Assembly (NCBI RefSeq): GCF_036178845.1 | Contig: NZ_CP108070.1 | Span: forward strand, 2,480,001-2,544,000 | DNA: 64,000 nt | Source: Streptomyces sp. NBC_00271 | GTDB taxonomy: Bacteria > Actinomycetota > Actinomycetes > Streptomycetales > Streptomycetaceae | Direction of reading: 5' to 3' | In this document: positions 9,994-21,270 of the stretch, one piece after another | Layout of the letters: the number at the start of each line of letters is the position of its first letter | Numbering within the stretch: position 1 is the first letter of the stretch | Notes under the pieces: generated by a model | The model's database searches: none | Told to the model about the DNA's origin: nothing | Seen by the model: only the letters and a program-made list of their open reading frames with translations | Translations under genes and position numbers: made by a program

Positions 9994-10030
9994 AGCGGGG
10001 CTGAGGCCGGCAACCGGCCTCAGCCCCGCT
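9994..10030 (+). terminator. perfect 17-bp hairpin after the integrase
   Basis: The arms 9994-10010 and 10014-10030 are perfectly complementary (AGCGGGGCTGAGGCCGG) around a CAA loop. No T-tract follows. It is a strong intrinsic-type terminator 60 bases after the integrase stop. Confidence 0.75.
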
Positions 10031-10503
10031 GCCGCTATTCCCGGCCCCCTTGGTCTCGCCGCCGCACCGCGGCCGCCGACCCCTCGCTCACCGGCGGATC
10101 TCAGTCGGTACAGCCAGACTGCTGACGATCAGACGAAGACCCCCACTCAGCAGGACTATCGGAGAGGTACACGTCAGAAGCGGTGCGCCGCATGCTCACG
10201 CATCGCAACGGGACCACCCAGATGACCCAGGCCAGAGGCCTCCTGCACCAGGTCAGGCCACGCCGCCGCCAATCTCCGGCCCCACTATTCATGGCTACCC
10301 CCGTGGCTACTTACGTAGCCGCTCGGTCCGGTTTGAACCGGTGCGGACCGGGGTCCGGCGAGGCCCTTCGACCTATGGAAAAGGGCCCCTGACCAGTACT
10401 TTCGCTGGCCAGGACCCCTTGGCGGCAGACGAGTCGGGCTATACGTTGAGTAGCAGCAGGTGAACGATCAGCGATGGCAACCGCGCAGGGGGAAGGTGGC
10501 CCG
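10031..10503. other. non-coding stretch with second hairpin; possible element end
   Basis: No gene is convincing here. A 16-bp imperfect hairpin (10381-10396 with 10405-10420, 13 of 16 paired, loop TACTTTCG) precedes the next gene and could be a terminator or part of an attachment region of the decayed element. No tRNA or tRNA 3' end was found, so an attachment site cannot be placed. Confidence 0.35.
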
Positions 10504-10818
10504 ATGACCGGAATGTTCGGCAGACTCCGCGAGATATGGCGCCGGAAGGCGGCCGACGGGGCCGAGGCGCAGCGGCCCGCCAAGCGGCGACCGGAGAAAC
10601 GTACACACAATCTTTTCGAGGCGGCCGCGGCCTATGTGTCGGCCTGTGCGGAGGACGACCAGGAGCAGATCGACGAGGCCGCGGCCTGGGTGTCGCCCGA
10701 GGCCCTGTCGTTCGGGGTGAATGAGCTGGCCTGCCGTGCCGTCATCGCTCTGGCGCGGGAGCGCGACGAGTCGCCCCGGACGGTGGCGCGGACGCTGCTC
10801 GGCCTGCCCGCCGCCTGA
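10504..10818 (+). CDS. conserved small hypothetical protein
   Basis: A 104-residue soluble, mostly helical protein of unknown function. It begins with a basic amphipathic stretch (MFGRLREIWRRKAADG) and continues with an acidic helical part (FEAAAAYVSACAEDDQEQID, NELACRAVIALARERDE). The ATG at 10504 is preferred because AAGGTG lies at good spacing; an in-frame ATG at 10474 would add ten residues. It resembles short proteins common in Streptomyces, but no domain is recognised. It is the first intact gene after the integrase remnants. Confidence 0.6.
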   Translation: MTGMFGRLREIWRRKAADGAEAQRPAKRRPEKRTHNLFEAAAAYVSACAEDDQEQIDEAAAWVSPEALSFGVNELACRAVIALARERDESPRTVARTLLGLPAA

Positions 10819-10954
10819 CCGCGGTGGACGCGGGCCGGGCGTTTCGCCCACGTCCAGCCGGATAACTGCAGCTCCGCGTCTGTTTCGGGCTCGTGACAAG
10901 CGCCTTCGGGTCGCATTATGGTGCGCCGACGAACGTAGCGATCGGGAGGCTGGG

Positions 10955-11821
10955 ATGGCCGGGACGGACGATGGCGCCGTCGCCACCGGGGACGACGACG
11001 CGCTGTATGTGCTGACAGCGGTGCTGCTGACGCCCGCGAAGTTCCCCAGCGTGCTGGGGGACGACTACCCGGAAGCCTGCGCGGCGCTCGACCTGGCGCC
11101 CCTGGCCGACGGGTACGGTCTCGTGCTCGGCCAGGATGGCGAGGGTGCACGGTGGACGGTCGTGATCGACGACGTCTCGCTGGTCGCCGTCGCCATCGCG
11201 TCCTGGGACTGCGGGATGGAGCACGAGCTGTCGCCCGACGAGCGCACGGTCGTCTCCGCGCTGCCCGGCTGGCCCCTGGACGTCGCTGTCGCGGCTCCCG
11301 GGGTGCCGGCCCCGCACGACCCCGCGCCCGAGCTCACGGAGCGGCCCGCGCTCACCCCACCGAACACCGCAACCTGGGGACCGGCCCAGCGGCGCCTCGG
11401 AGCCGATGAGATCGCCCTCCAGTGGGCGATCTGGCGGGAACAGATCGACGACGGCGACTTCGTCACGTCGGAGGACACCGCCCAGCCCGAGGACGCCCAC
11501 CAGGACGAGACCGAGAGCACCGGCGGCGACGGCAGCAGCGGCAGCGGCAAGACCCGCAGCGGTATCCGCCGGGTGCTCGCGGAGGCGCGCTCCTACGTGG
11601 ACACCCCGCCGCCCCTGGGCCGCGTCCGCTCGTCCTTCGCCACCGGCGACGCCCGGACCCTGCGCGCGGACGGCCCCGGCTGGTCCATGGTCGCCCGGAC
11701 CGACGACATCGCCTTCGTCCTCCTTGACGAGGAGCCCGGAGAGGTCCTGCCCGTCGGCCGGGGCCCGGAACTGCCCGGCCTCCTGGAGGCCCTCGACAAG
11801 ATGGCCGTACGCCCCAGCTGA
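10955..11821 (+). CDS. hypothetical protein, acidic linker
   Basis: A 288-residue cytoplasmic protein without a recognised domain. Residues 1-150 look globular (DDALYVLTAVLLTPAKFPSV, RWTVVIDDVSLVAVAIASWD). A disordered acidic, Gly/Ser-rich linker (about 175-205, ESTGGDGSSGSGKTRSG) follows, then a second small globular part ending LLEALDKMAVRPS. The ATG at 10955 follows GGGAGGC. The architecture suggests a two-domain binding or immunity-like protein, but nothing in the sequence or neighbours supports a specific role. Confidence 0.6.
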   Translation: MAGTDDGAVATGDDDALYVLTAVLLTPAKFPSVLGDDYPEACAALDLAPLADGYGLVLGQDGEGARWTVVIDDVSLVAVAIASWDCGMEHELSPDERTVVSALPGWPLDVAVAAPGVPAPHDPAPELTERPALTPPNTATWGPAQRRLGADEIALQWAIWREQIDDGDFVTSEDTAQPEDAHQDETESTGGDGSSGSGKTRSGIRRVLAEARSYVDTPPPLGRVRSSFATGDARTLRADGPGWSMVARTDDIAFVLLDEEPGEVLPVGRGPELPGLLEALDKMAVRPS

Positions 11822-11963
11822 GCGGTCACACAGCGGGGGGGCGCTCCTCACTCCGGACGAAGCGGGGCACGCACCCGCTCGCGGACCCTGCCGACGGCAC
11901 GGTCCCCGAGCGGCGACCGAGCCGCCTCCCGCATGCCGGGAGACGCACCCAATCGGCAGCGCC

Positions 11964-12146
11964 TCAGCGCCCGAGTTCCTTGCGGGTGATGCGGCGCAGC
12001 CTGCGCCGCTGCGAGGAATCCAGCGTCAGGTACGCGGCCGCCGGAACTCCCACCACGATCAGGAAGGAGACCCACCAGGGCAACCAGATCAGCAGGATGA
12101 GGCCGACCGCCACACCACCTGCGGCGATCTTCGCGTTCTTCGACAT
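11964..12146 (-). CDS. small membrane protein (60 aa)
   Basis: A 60-residue protein with two closely spaced hydrophobic segments (AAGGVAVGLILLIWLPWWVS, FLIVVGVPAAAYLTLD) and a basic tail (QRRRLRRITRKELGR). It probably sits in the cytoplasmic membrane with its basic C terminus inside. The ATG is preceded by AAGGAGG at six bases, so it is a real gene. Function unknown; similar short proteins occur widely in Streptomyces. Confidence 0.68.
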   Translation of the reverse strand: MSKNAKIAAGGVAVGLILLIWLPWWVSFLIVVGVPAAAYLTLDSSQRRRLRRITRKELGR

Positions 12147-12275
12147 GTGTCGCCTCCTTCGCGGCTGCTGCCGCTCTCTGTCCTCAAAACGGGTCCGCGC
12201 CTCTCACGGTTCCAGTGCGCAACCCTGAGACATCCCTGAGGCGCTGCCCTGACTCACCCCTGAGACCCTCCGCGC

Positions 12276-13358
12276 TCACTCACCCCCTGAGACCGTCCGC
12301 GGCTGCTCGGTCCTGAGGGGTTCGCCCACCTCGTGCATGTGACGCAGGGCCTGCCGGTAGGAGTCGACGAGCCCGGTTTCCGCGTAGGGGATACCCAATT
12401 CCCGACAGTGTGCGCGCACCAGCGGCTGGGCGAGCCTCAGATGGGGTCGGGGCATGCTGGGAAACAAGTGGTGCTCGATCTGGTAATTGAGACCACCGAG
12501 GAACCAGTCGGTCAGAGCGGCACCGCGGACATTGCGGGAGGTGAGCACCTGGCGGCGCAAATGGCCCCAGCGGTCGTCGTCCGGGTCGGGCATTTCCATG
12601 CCCTTGTGGTTGGGCGCGAAGGCCATGCCCAGATGCAGGCCGAACAGTGCCTGGTGCAGCGCGGCGAAGGCCAGGGCCTTGCCGAGGGACATGGAGGCCA
12701 GCAGCAAGGTCGCATATGCCACGACGTGGGTCACCAGCAGCAGTGCCTCCACCACCCGCTCACGCGGCGGCTGCCGGCGCAGGTCCTGGAAGCCGTGGAC
12801 CTTCAGGGCGACGCCTTCCAGGAGAGTGAGCGGGAAGAAGAGCCAGGCCTGGTTGCGGGTGAGCCAGCGCCGGAAGCCCACCCGGACCTCGGCCTGCTCA
12901 CCGGTGAAGACCAGGACGTCGGCGACGACGTCGGGATCCTTGTCGATGTGGTTCGGGTTGGCGTGGTGTCGGTTGTGCTTGTGGTTCCACCAGGAGTAGC
13001 TCAGTCCGAGGAGCAGGTTGCCGTGGACCAGGCCGATCGCACGGCCGACCCCCTTGTTGCCGGTGATCTGCGCGTGGCCCGCGTCGTGGCCTATGAAGGC
13101 CGTGCGGGCCGAGAACACGGCGAGCAGCGGGGCGAGGACGAGCGCCCACCAGGAGTTGCCGATCAGGGCGACACCCGTCACGACCGCGGCCAAGGCCAGC
13201 GCGTTCACGGTGATCGCGCGTGCGTACCATCCATGGCGCCGGTCCAGGAGACCCCGAGCCCTGACGGTGCGCAGGAGGGGCGCGAAGTCGCTTCCTGGGC
13301 TCTGCCCGACACCCACCCCTGGAAGGTCTTCCACGACGGCTGTGGCGGTCTGGGGCAT
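12276..13358 (-). CDS. membrane fatty acid desaturase
   Basis: A 360-residue di-iron membrane desaturase with the three histidine boxes in order: GHDAGH (about residue 93), HKHNRHH (about 130) and QIEHHLFP (about 300). The QxxHH third box is typical of front-end or acyl-CoA/acyl-lipid desaturases such as the mycobacterial DesA3 group. Hydrophobic pairs lie between boxes. The start is set at the ATG at 13358, behind GGAGA at good spacing; the open frame upstream is poor. It needs an external electron donor, and none is encoded next to it. It is divergent from the SNF2 helicase. Confidence 0.85.
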   Translation of the reverse strand: MPQTATAVVEDLPGVGVGQSPGSDFAPLLRTVRARGLLDRRHGWYARAITVNALALAAVVTGVALIGNSWWALVLAPLLAVFSARTAFIGHDAGHAQITGNKGVGRAIGLVHGNLLLGLSYSWWNHKHNRHHANPNHIDKDPDVVADVLVFTGEQAEVRVGFRRWLTRNQAWLFFPLTLLEGVALKVHGFQDLRRQPPRERVVEALLLVTHVVAYATLLLASMSLGKALAFAALHQALFGLHLGMAFAPNHKGMEMPDPDDDRWGHLRRQVLTSRNVRGAALTDWFLGGLNYQIEHHLFPSMPRPHLRLAQPLVRAHCRELGIPYAETGLVDSYRQALRHMHEVGEPLRTEQPRTVSGGE

Positions 13359-13603
13359 GGCGGCTCTCCGGTTCCTCAGGCAAGGGGCTGACCTGATGAA
13401 ACGTACGAACCAGTGACCCTCGGCGACCATGACGCCACCACCCGCGTCCGTACTGAGGCTTTCCCCGTCCATCGAGGGGGGTTACGTACACCCCCGGCCC
13501 GGGGAGAGCCACGTCACGTCCGGACATCCCCGCCCGGTGTTCGCGGTGCTGTAGCCTCGGCGACTCCGACCCAGTAGTCAAATTTGAGGAATGCGCCATC
13601 GCT

Positions 13604-16456
13604 GTGCAGAGAATTCCTGCGGCGACGCCCGCCGAGATCTCCGAACTGGCCCCATGCTGTGCCGTGTTCATGCCCGCCGATCCGTCCCGTACCGGGAGCG
13701 TCGCCTTCTGGCGGCCCGACGGCGACGTCCCACCTGTGGTGGCGTCCGGCGCCTTCGACGACCTGACCGTGGCACTGCCCGGAGACGACGGTGTCGAGCT
13801 CGTGACCGTGCCCGCCGTCCTGCTCCCGGTGCGCGCCGCGCTGCCGGTCCTCACGCGCGCGCGTGCCGCCGCGCACGCACACCGGGCGACCACTTTCTGG
13901 GGCGCGGCCGCCGTGCTCGCCCTCCAACTCGCCGCACGGGGGCTGCTGCTGCCGGGGCTGACGGCGAGCGACCACGACGCGTGGCGTGCCGGTCCGCTGC
14001 GGGCCGACGACCTGGAGCGCGTACGCGAACTCGCCGCGGCGATGCCGCCCGACGCGCACGCCGTACCGGTGGACGGCCGTGAGCCGGTGCGGCTGCCCGA
14101 CCCGGAGCGGTTGCTGCGAGCCTTCCTCGACGCGGTCGCCGACGTGCTGCCCCGCTCCCCCGCCGCGTCGCAGGCCGCGGGAGGTGCGGCCTTCGCGGCG
14201 CCGGAGCCGCAGTACGTGCCGGAGCAACACGCCTGGGCCGCCGACGTGGCCGCGGGGCACGACGCGGGCGTGCGCGTCTCGCTGCGCGTCGAGGTCCCTG
14301 GGCTGGCGTCGGTCGGGGCGGACGAGACACAGCTCCCGTTCCGCGGGGTGCTGCAGGTGCACAGCGTGAACGACCCGGGCCTTGTCGCGGACGCCTCCGC
14401 CGTCTGGGCCGGATCGGCGGCCTTCGGCCCGCGCGCGCGGATGGACGTCCTGCTCGCCCTGCGCCGTGCGGCCCGCGCCTGGCCCCCGCTCACCCCGTTG
14501 CTCTCGGCGACCGTGCCGGACGCCGTCGAACTCGCCGACGAGGAGGTCACCGAACTCCTCGGCGAGGGCGCCCGCATGCTCGGGTCCGCCGGCGTCGACG
14601 TGCACTGGCCCAAGGAGTTGGCGCGCAAGCTGACCGCGCGTGCCGTCATCGGCCCGCCGGACGACGAGCGGAGTCCGGACAAGGTCGCGTCGGCCGCGCC
14701 CTCCTTCCTGTCCGCGGACGCGCTGCTTGCGTTCAACTGGTGGTTCGCGCTGGGCGATCAGCAACTCACACGACAGGAGCTGGATCACCTCGCGGAGGCG
14801 AACCGCCCCATGGTGCGGCTGCGCGACCAGTGGGTCCTCGTCGACCCGCAGGAGGTGCGCCGTGCCCGGGCGCAACAGGATCGCAAGGTCACGCCCGTCG
14901 AGGCGCTGAGCGCCGCTCTGACGGGCTCCACCGAGGTCGACGGCCGCAGGGTCGACGTACGGCCCACGGGGTGGCTGGCGACGCTGCGGGAGCGGCTCTC
15001 GGACCCGGAGGGACAGGAGCCGGTCGGGCAGCCCGCCGCGCTCACCGCGACGCTGCGGGACTACCAGGTGCGGGGCCTCAACTGGCTGGCCCGCATGACC
15101 TCCTTGGGTCTGGGTGGCTGTCTCGCCGACGACATGGGCCTGGGCAAGACGATCACGCTGATCGCCCTGCATCTGCACCGTCAGACCGACACGTTGGCGG
15201 CGGGCCCCACCCTCGTGGTCTGTCCGGCCTCCCTGATGGGCAACTGGCAGCGCGAGATCGAGAGGTTCGCGCCTGGCACGCCGGTGCGCCGTTTCCACGG
15301 CTCGCGGCGCAGTCTGGAAGGCCTGGCGGACGGGGAGTTCGTGCTCACCACGTACGGCACGATGCGGCTCGACGCGTCACGACTGGCCGCGGTGCCGTGG
15401 GGCATGGTCGTCGCGGACGAGGCGCAGCACGTGAAGAACCCCTACTCGGCGACGGCGCGGGCACTGCGCACCGTCGGCGCACGCGCGCGCGTGGCGCTCA
15501 CCGGCACGCCGGTGGAGAACAATCTCTCGGAGCTGTGGGCGATCCTCGACTGGACGACGCCGGGCCTGCTCGGGAGTCTCGGCTCCTTCCGGACGCGTTA
15601 CGCGCAGGCCGTCGAAGGCGCTCAGGATCCTGCGGCGGCAGAGCGGCTCACCCAGTTGGTCCGGCCGTTCCTGCTGCGGCGGCGCAAGTCGGACCCCGGT
15701 ATCGCCCCCGAGCTGCCACCAAAGACCGAGACGGACCGTGCCGTCTCGCTCACCAAGGAGCAGGCGGGTCTGTACGAGGCGGTGGTGCGTGAGACCCTCG
15801 CGGAGATCTCGGGCGCGGACAGCATGGCGCGGCGCGGTCTGATCGTGAAGCTGCTCACCGGGCTGAAGCAGATCTGCAACCACCCGGCGCAGTTCCTCAA
15901 GGAGGACCGGCCGAAGATCCCGGGCAGGTCCGGGAAGCTGGAGCTGCTGGACGAACTGCTCGACACCATCCTCTCCGAGGGAGCGAGCGTTCTGGTCTTC
16001 ACGCAGTACGTGCGGATGGCGCGCCTCATCGAGCGCCATCTCGCGGTGCGCGGCGTCGCGACGCAGTTCCTGCACGGCGGGACGCCCGTCCATGAGCGCG
16101 AGGCGATGGTGGAGCGCTTCCAGGAGGGCGAAATCCCTGTCTTCTTGTTGTCGTTGAAGGCCGCGGGCACCGGCCTGAACCTGACGCGGGCCGAGCACGT
16201 CGTCCACTACGACCGCTGGTGGAACCCGGCCGTCGAGGCGCAGGCCACGGACCGCGCGTACCGCATCGGCCAGACCCGGCCCGTGCAGGTGCACCGACTG
16301 ATCGCCGAGGGGACCATCGAGGACCGCATCGCCGAGATGCTGCGGCGCAAACAGCAATTGGCGGACGCGGTCCTCGGCGCCGGAGAGGCGGCGCTCACGG
16401 AGCTGACCGACGCCGAACTGGCCGACCTGGTGGAGCTGCGAGGGGACGCACGATGA
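13604..16456 (+). CDS. SNF2-family DEAD/DEAH-box helicase
   Basis: A 950-residue bacterial SNF2 ATPase. Residues 1-480 form the SNF2-associated N-terminal region. The ATPase follows: motif I DDMGLGKT (about 509), motif II DEAQ (about 603), [11 protein letters not shown], and the C-terminal motor with [23 protein letters not shown] and [13 protein letters not shown] (about 880). It probably translocates on duplex DNA or remodels protein-DNA complexes. The GTG at 13604 has only a distant GAGGA (13 bases), so the exact start is uncertain. Its stop overlaps the ATG of the SWIM protein, a pairing that recurs in actinobacteria and suggests one complex. Confidence 0.9.
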   Translation: MQRIPAATPAEISELAPCCAVFMPADPSRTGSVAFWRPDGDVPPVVASGAFDDLTVALPGDDGVELVTVPAVLLPVRAALPVLTRARAAAHAHRATTFWGAAAVLALQLAARGLLLPGLTASDHDAWRAGPLRADDLERVRELAAAMPPDAHAVPVDGREPVRLPDPERLLRAFLDAVADVLPRSPAASQAAGGAAFAAPEPQYVPEQHAWAADVAAGHDAGVRVSLRVEVPGLASVGADETQLPFRGVLQVHSVNDPGLVADASAVWAGSAAFGPRARMDVLLALRRAARAWPPLTPLLSATVPDAVELADEEVTELLGEGARMLGSAGVDVHWPKELARKLTARAVIGPPDDERSPDKVASAAPSFLSADALLAFNWWFALGDQQLTRQELDHLAEANRPMVRLRDQWVLVDPQEVRRARAQQDRKVTPVEALSAALTGSTEVDGRRVDVRPTGWLATLRERLSDPEGQEPVGQPAALTATLRDYQVRGLNWLARMTSLGLGGCLADDMGLGKTITLIALHLHRQTDTLAAGPTLVVCPASLMGNWQREIERFAPGTPVRRFHGSRRSLEGLADGEFVLTTYGTMRLDASRLAAVPWGMVVADEAQHVKNPYSATARALRTVGARARVALTGTPVENNLSELWAILDWTTPGLLGSLGSFRTRYAQAVEGAQDPAAAERLTQLVRPFLLRRRKSDPGIAPELPPKTETDRAVSLTKEQAGLYEAVVRETLAEISGADSMARRGLIVKLLTGLKQICNHPAQFLKEDRPKIPGRSGKLELLDELLDTILSEGASVLVFTQYVRMARLIERHLAVRGVATQFLHGGTPVHEREAMVERFQEGEIPVFLLSLKAAGTGLNLTRAEHVVHYDRWWNPAVEAQATDRAYRIGQTRPVQVHRLIAEGTIEDRIAEMLRRKQQLADAVLGAGEAALTELTDAELADLVELRGDAR

Positions 16457-17736
16457 CGGATGGGAACGAGGAGCGTACGTTCGCGGCGCTGCCGCCCGCA
16501 CAGGGGCAGGGCTTCGCGCAGACGTGGTGGGGCCGGGCCTGGCTGAAGGCGCTGGAGGACGCGGCACTGGACTCGGAGCAGGTGAAGACGGGCCGCAGAC
16601 TCGCGCGTACGGGGGCGGTGGGCGCCGTGTCGGTGCGGCCGGGGCGCGTCACCGCCGTCGTTCGGGACCGGGACGGCACCGCACACCGCTCGGACGTGCT
16701 GCTTCAAGAACTGTCTGAGGAGCAGTGGGACCGTTTCCTGGACATGGCCGTCGAACGGGCCGGGCATGTCGCGGCGCTGCTCGACCGCGAGATGCCCCCG
16801 CATCTGGTGGAGGACGCGGCGGCGTCGGGAGTCGAGCTGCTTCCGGGTTTGGGTGACTTGGAGGCCGAGTGCGACTGCGGGGCCTGGGACCACTGCGGGC
16901 ACACCGCGGCGCTCTGTTATCAGATGGCGCGGCTGCTCGACCAGGATCCGTTCGCCCTGCTGCTGATGCGCGGGCGCACCGAACGCACGTTGCTGGACGA
17001 GCTTCAGTCGCGCGGCAGCGCGAGCGCGGATCATGGGCCGGACGCCCCGGAACCCGCTCAGCAGGGCGTCGACGCCGGCGAGGCATACGCGGCCGGGGAC
17101 ATCCTGCCGCCCCTGCCCGCTCCTCCGATACTGCCCGAGGTACCCGGTCGACCGCCCTCCCTGGACACCGATGCCGCGCCCGCACCCGGCGTCGACCCGG
17201 CCGCCCTGGAGTTCCTCGCTACCGCGACCGCGGCCGAGGCGCACCGGCTGCTCGCCGAGGCGCTCAGACCGACTCACGGGGAGGAAGCACCGGCGGCGGA
17301 GTTGACAGTTGAGCAGGACGCGGTCCGGCTTGCGGCGGTGGCCCCCGAGGGTGTGATCGTCGAGCGGCTGGCCGACGGATCGGGGCGCGACCGGCAGGAA
17401 CTGGCGCTCGCCGTACGCGCCTGGCACCACGGGGGTGTGGTCGCGCTGGCTGTGCTGGAGGACGAGTGGGCCGTGGAGGCGGAGGCACTCGCACGCGCGC
17501 GTGCCGCCCTGGAGGCGGCCTGGGACGAGGACGAGCGCCCACGACTTCGGGCCACCCGCAACCGCTGGACCGCCGTCGGCGCACCTGCCCAGCTGCGTCT
17601 GGGGCGTGACGGCCGATGGTGGCCGTACCGCAAGGAGCGGGGCCGTTGGACCCCCGCGGGGCCGGCGGCAGGGGATCCGGCCACCGCCTTCGCGACGACG
17701 CAGGGAGACCCGGGCGGCGACCCGATGAGTGGTTGA
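16453..17736 (+). CDS. SWIM zinc-finger protein
   Basis: A 427-residue protein with a SWIM zinc finger near residues 137-148 (C-D-C-x5-C-G-H in [12 protein letters not shown]). [13 protein letters not shown] motif at the start is characteristic of this family. The region after the finger is proline-rich (about 215-250) and then acidic-helical. It starts by ATGA overlap with the SNF2 gene, so the two are translationally coupled. A joint role in DNA remodelling or repair is an inference from that linkage; the zinc ligands are visible directly. Confidence 0.85.
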   Translation: MTDGNEERTFAALPPAQGQGFAQTWWGRAWLKALEDAALDSEQVKTGRRLARTGAVGAVSVRPGRVTAVVRDRDGTAHRSDVLLQELSEEQWDRFLDMAVERAGHVAALLDREMPPHLVEDAAASGVELLPGLGDLEAECDCGAWDHCGHTAALCYQMARLLDQDPFALLLMRGRTERTLLDELQSRGSASADHGPDAPEPAQQGVDAGEAYAAGDILPPLPAPPILPEVPGRPPSLDTDAAPAPGVDPAALEFLATATAAEAHRLLAEALRPTHGEEAPAAELTVEQDAVRLAAVAPEGVIVERLADGSGRDRQELALAVRAWHHGGVVALAVLEDEWAVEAEALARARAALEAAWDEDERPRLRATRNRWTAVGAPAQLRLGRDGRWWPYRKERGRWTPAGPAAGDPATAFATTQGDPGGDPMSG

Positions 17737-17824
17737 CGCCCCACGTTCACCTCGAAGTCGTACGGCGTTCGGCGCAGCGGCCAACTCTGGCCGCTGTCAA
17801 AGAACTTGTGCCTCAGGAGGCCCG

Positions 17825-19168
17825 ATGTCCCCGCATTCCGTCGGCCGGCGCCACGTCCACCGAACCGTCGCCGCGGGTGTACCGCTCGCGATGCTGGCCG
17901 CCCTCGTGGCGGTCGGCACCGCGCATGCTCAGGGCTATCCGTCGCAGCCGAGGGTCACGCGCACCGCGACCCTCGGCGACATCCCCCTGGGCTCGTTCAG
18001 CAACGCGCTGCTGCCCGGCACGGTGGGCGACGACCGGGGCGTGGACCTCGGTGGGATCGGCAGCGACATCTACCCGGCCGGGCGCCGGGGCGAGTTCTGG
18101 ACGGTCACCGACCGCGGCCCCAATGGGCAGATCAAGGTCGACGGCAAGAAGCGCCGCACGTTCCCGGTGCCCGGCTTCGACCCGGCGATCGTGAAGATCA
18201 GGGTGTCCGGTGACACCGTGAAGGTGCTGGACGCGCTCCCGATCACCACGTCCTCCGGGAAGCCCGTCACCGGGCTGTCCAACCAGGCGGGGCGTGACGA
18301 GGCGCCGTACTCCTATGACGCGCAGACCCCCCTCACGTACAACCCGAACGGCGTGGACACCGAAGGCATCGTCCGTTCCGCGGACGGCGGTTTCTGGCTC
18401 ATCGACGAGTACGGACCCTCGTTGATCCATGTCTCCGCGCGTGGGAAGGTCCTCACGCGCTATGTGCCCAAGGGGCTGAACCTGACCGGCACCGACTACC
18501 CGGTGGTCGAGACGCTGCCTGCCGTCCTGCTGCACCGGAAGATCAATCGCGGCTTCGAAGGGCTCGCCCAGCTTCCGGGCGGCGACCTGGTGATGGCCGT
18601 GCAGAGCCCGCTCTCGCTGCCGGACGGCGACGCGGGGGACGCGTCGCGCACGACGCGGCTGCTGCGCTTCTCCCCGAAGAAGCGGGCCGTCACCGCCGAG
18701 TACGCCTACCGCTTCGACCCGGTGAACGTGGTCGACCCCAGCGAGGACGACACGTCGGAGCTGAAGATCTCCTCCGTGGTGGCCGTCGGCCGTGATCGGC
18801 TGCTGGTGGAGGAACGCACGGACAAGGCGGCGCGGTTGCAGGTGGTGGAGCTCACGCGCAGCGCGAACATCCTCGGCGGCCCCTGGGACAGCGACACGAC
18901 GTCCCCCTCTCTGGAACAGCTCGCCGATCCGGCCGCCTCCGGCGTCCCGGTGCTCGCCAAGCGTCTGGTCGTGGACCTCGGAACGGTCGCGGGGGTGCCC
19001 GGAAAGATCGAGGGCGTCGCTCGCGTGGACCACGACACACTCGCGCTGATCAACGACAACGACTTCGGGATGACCGACGGGGCGGGCGCGTTCGACGCGC
19101 AGGGCCGCCTGGTGGACAGCGGTATCGAGACGACCGTCACGTACGTACGGCTGCCGCACGGGATCTGA
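17825..19168 (+). CDS. secreted phytase-like (esterase-like) protein
   Basis: A 447-residue exported protein with a Sec-type signal peptide (about 1-36, hydrophobic core PLAMLAALVAVGTAHA). The mature part resembles the phytase-like beta-propeller domain (GEFWTVTDRGPNGQ near 95, GVDTEGIVR, GFWLIDEYGPSLI, RGFEGLAQLPGG, KIEGVARVDHDTLALINDND). The conserved Asp/Glu residues probably bind calcium; the activity may be phosphatase or esterase. The ATG at 17825 is directly behind AGGAGG. It ends at a hairpin shared with the convergent gene. Confidence 0.8.
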   Translation: MSPHSVGRRHVHRTVAAGVPLAMLAALVAVGTAHAQGYPSQPRVTRTATLGDIPLGSFSNALLPGTVGDDRGVDLGGIGSDIYPAGRRGEFWTVTDRGPNGQIKVDGKKRRTFPVPGFDPAIVKIRVSGDTVKVLDALPITTSSGKPVTGLSNQAGRDEAPYSYDAQTPLTYNPNGVDTEGIVRSADGGFWLIDEYGPSLIHVSARGKVLTRYVPKGLNLTGTDYPVVETLPAVLLHRKINRGFEGLAQLPGGDLVMAVQSPLSLPDGDAGDASRTTRLLRFSPKKRAVTAEYAYRFDPVNVVDPSEDDTSELKISSVVAVGRDRLLVEERTDKAARLQVVELTRSANILGGPWDSDTTSPSLEQLADPAASGVPVLAKRLVVDLGTVAGVPGKIEGVARVDHDTLALINDNDFGMTDGAGAFDAQGRLVDSGIETTVTYVRLPHGI

Positions 19169-19188
19169 CCTCAGGACCCCTTTGCGTC

Positions 19189-19235
19189 GGGCACGCGCGC
19201 GTGAGTCGCGAAACGGCGTCCACGCGCGCGTGCCC
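19189..19235. terminator. perfect 15-bp bidirectional hairpin
   Basis: The arms GGGCACGCGCGCGTG (19189-19203) and 19221-19235 are perfect complements around a 17-base loop. It lies between two convergent genes and can serve both. Confidence 0.68.
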
Positions 19236-19270
19236 ATCGCCTCAGCGGCTTACGACAGCGCGCCGTTCTC

Positions 19271-19774
19271 CTAGGTCGGCAGGAGCGACTGCAGGTCGCT
19301 CGGCAGGATGCTGCGCAGATCGCTCGGCAGCTCCGAGGGCAAGGACGAAGGCAGGGACGAGGGCAAGGACGAAGGCAGCTCGCTGGGCAGCTCGGACGGA
19401 ATGCTCAGCGACGGGGACGACGATCCCTGAGTGCCGCCACTCTCGGTCGACCCCTTCTTGTCGGGCGTGTCGCTGCTGCCGCGGGTCATCAGCACCGCGG
19501 CGACGACAGCCACGATGACCACGAGCGCGGCGAGCGCGAGGAACAGCGGGGTACGGCGCCGCCCCCCACCGGGGCCTACCGGACCACCGGGGAATCCAGA
19601 GGGAGGCTCGGGACCGTCACCCCCCGGAGGGGGACCGTAGCCCTCGAAAGGGGGACCTTGGTCTCCCGGAGGAGGCCCATAGCCTCCGGGCGGCGGGCCG
19701 AAGCCACCGTTTCCCGGAGGGGGCGTGTTTCCTGGCGGCCGGGGAGGCTGGGGCGGTAAGGGCGGGGTGGCCAT
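19271..19774 (-). CDS. Pro-rich membrane-anchored protein with Ser-Leu-Pro repeats
   Basis: A 167-residue protein in three parts. Residues 1-75 are Pro/Gly-rich and cytoplasmic (repeats like GYGPPPG). One membrane helix lies at about 78-98 (TPLFLALAALVVIVAVVAAV). The external tail ends in about eight five-residue units of the type S-x-L-P-S (SELPSSLPSSLPSSLPSE). The start at 19774 is chosen because the frame upstream is not coding-like; the ribosome site is weak. It has the look of a low-complexity surface protein; no enzyme domain is present. Function unknown. Confidence 0.68.
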   Translation of the reverse strand: MATPPLPPQPPRPPGNTPPPGNGGFGPPPGGYGPPPGDQGPPFEGYGPPPGGDGPEPPSGFPGGPVGPGGGRRRTPLFLALAALVVIVAVVAAVLMTRGSSDTPDKKGSTESGGTQGSSSPSLSIPSELPSELPSSLPSSLPSSLPSELPSDLRSILPSDLQSLLPT

Positions 19775-19892
19775 AGCGTCAAGACTCGCCTCGAACCGGT
19801 CATGGGGCGACCCCTGTGCCGAAGTTGATACGGACTCATGCCGTGGATCGCATGATTCCGGAGCATTCCCCGCCGGGGCCGCGCAGCAAAAG

Positions 19893-19930
19893 GTGAGGCC
19901 CGGCCCGCCAGGAAACGGGCCAGACCTCAC
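19893..19930 (-). terminator. terminator of xylA
   Basis: A 15-bp stem with two mismatches (19893-19907 and 19916-19930, GTGAGGCCCGGCCCG) sits 11 bases after the xylA stop. Confidence 0.7.
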
Positions 19931-19940
19931 CGGGGCACGA

Positions 19941-21161
<1,221 letters not shown>

Positions 21162-21270
21162 ATGCGGATGCATCTCTGGGAAGAGACGAAATGCGAAACC
21201 TGGGCCACACCGGTCCGCAAGCCCCACCACCAGGACAGATCCCGCGGAGCCGCGGAAGAGGGAGAGCCCG

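Noticed and set aside
9935..10503. tRNA-derived attachment site for the integrase
   Set aside because: No tRNA fold or T-loop sequence (GGTTCGAATCC-like) could be found here.
12898..15298. Two long minus-strand frames over the SNF2 helicase
   Set aside because: No recognisable domain; the plus-strand helicase explains all conserved motifs.
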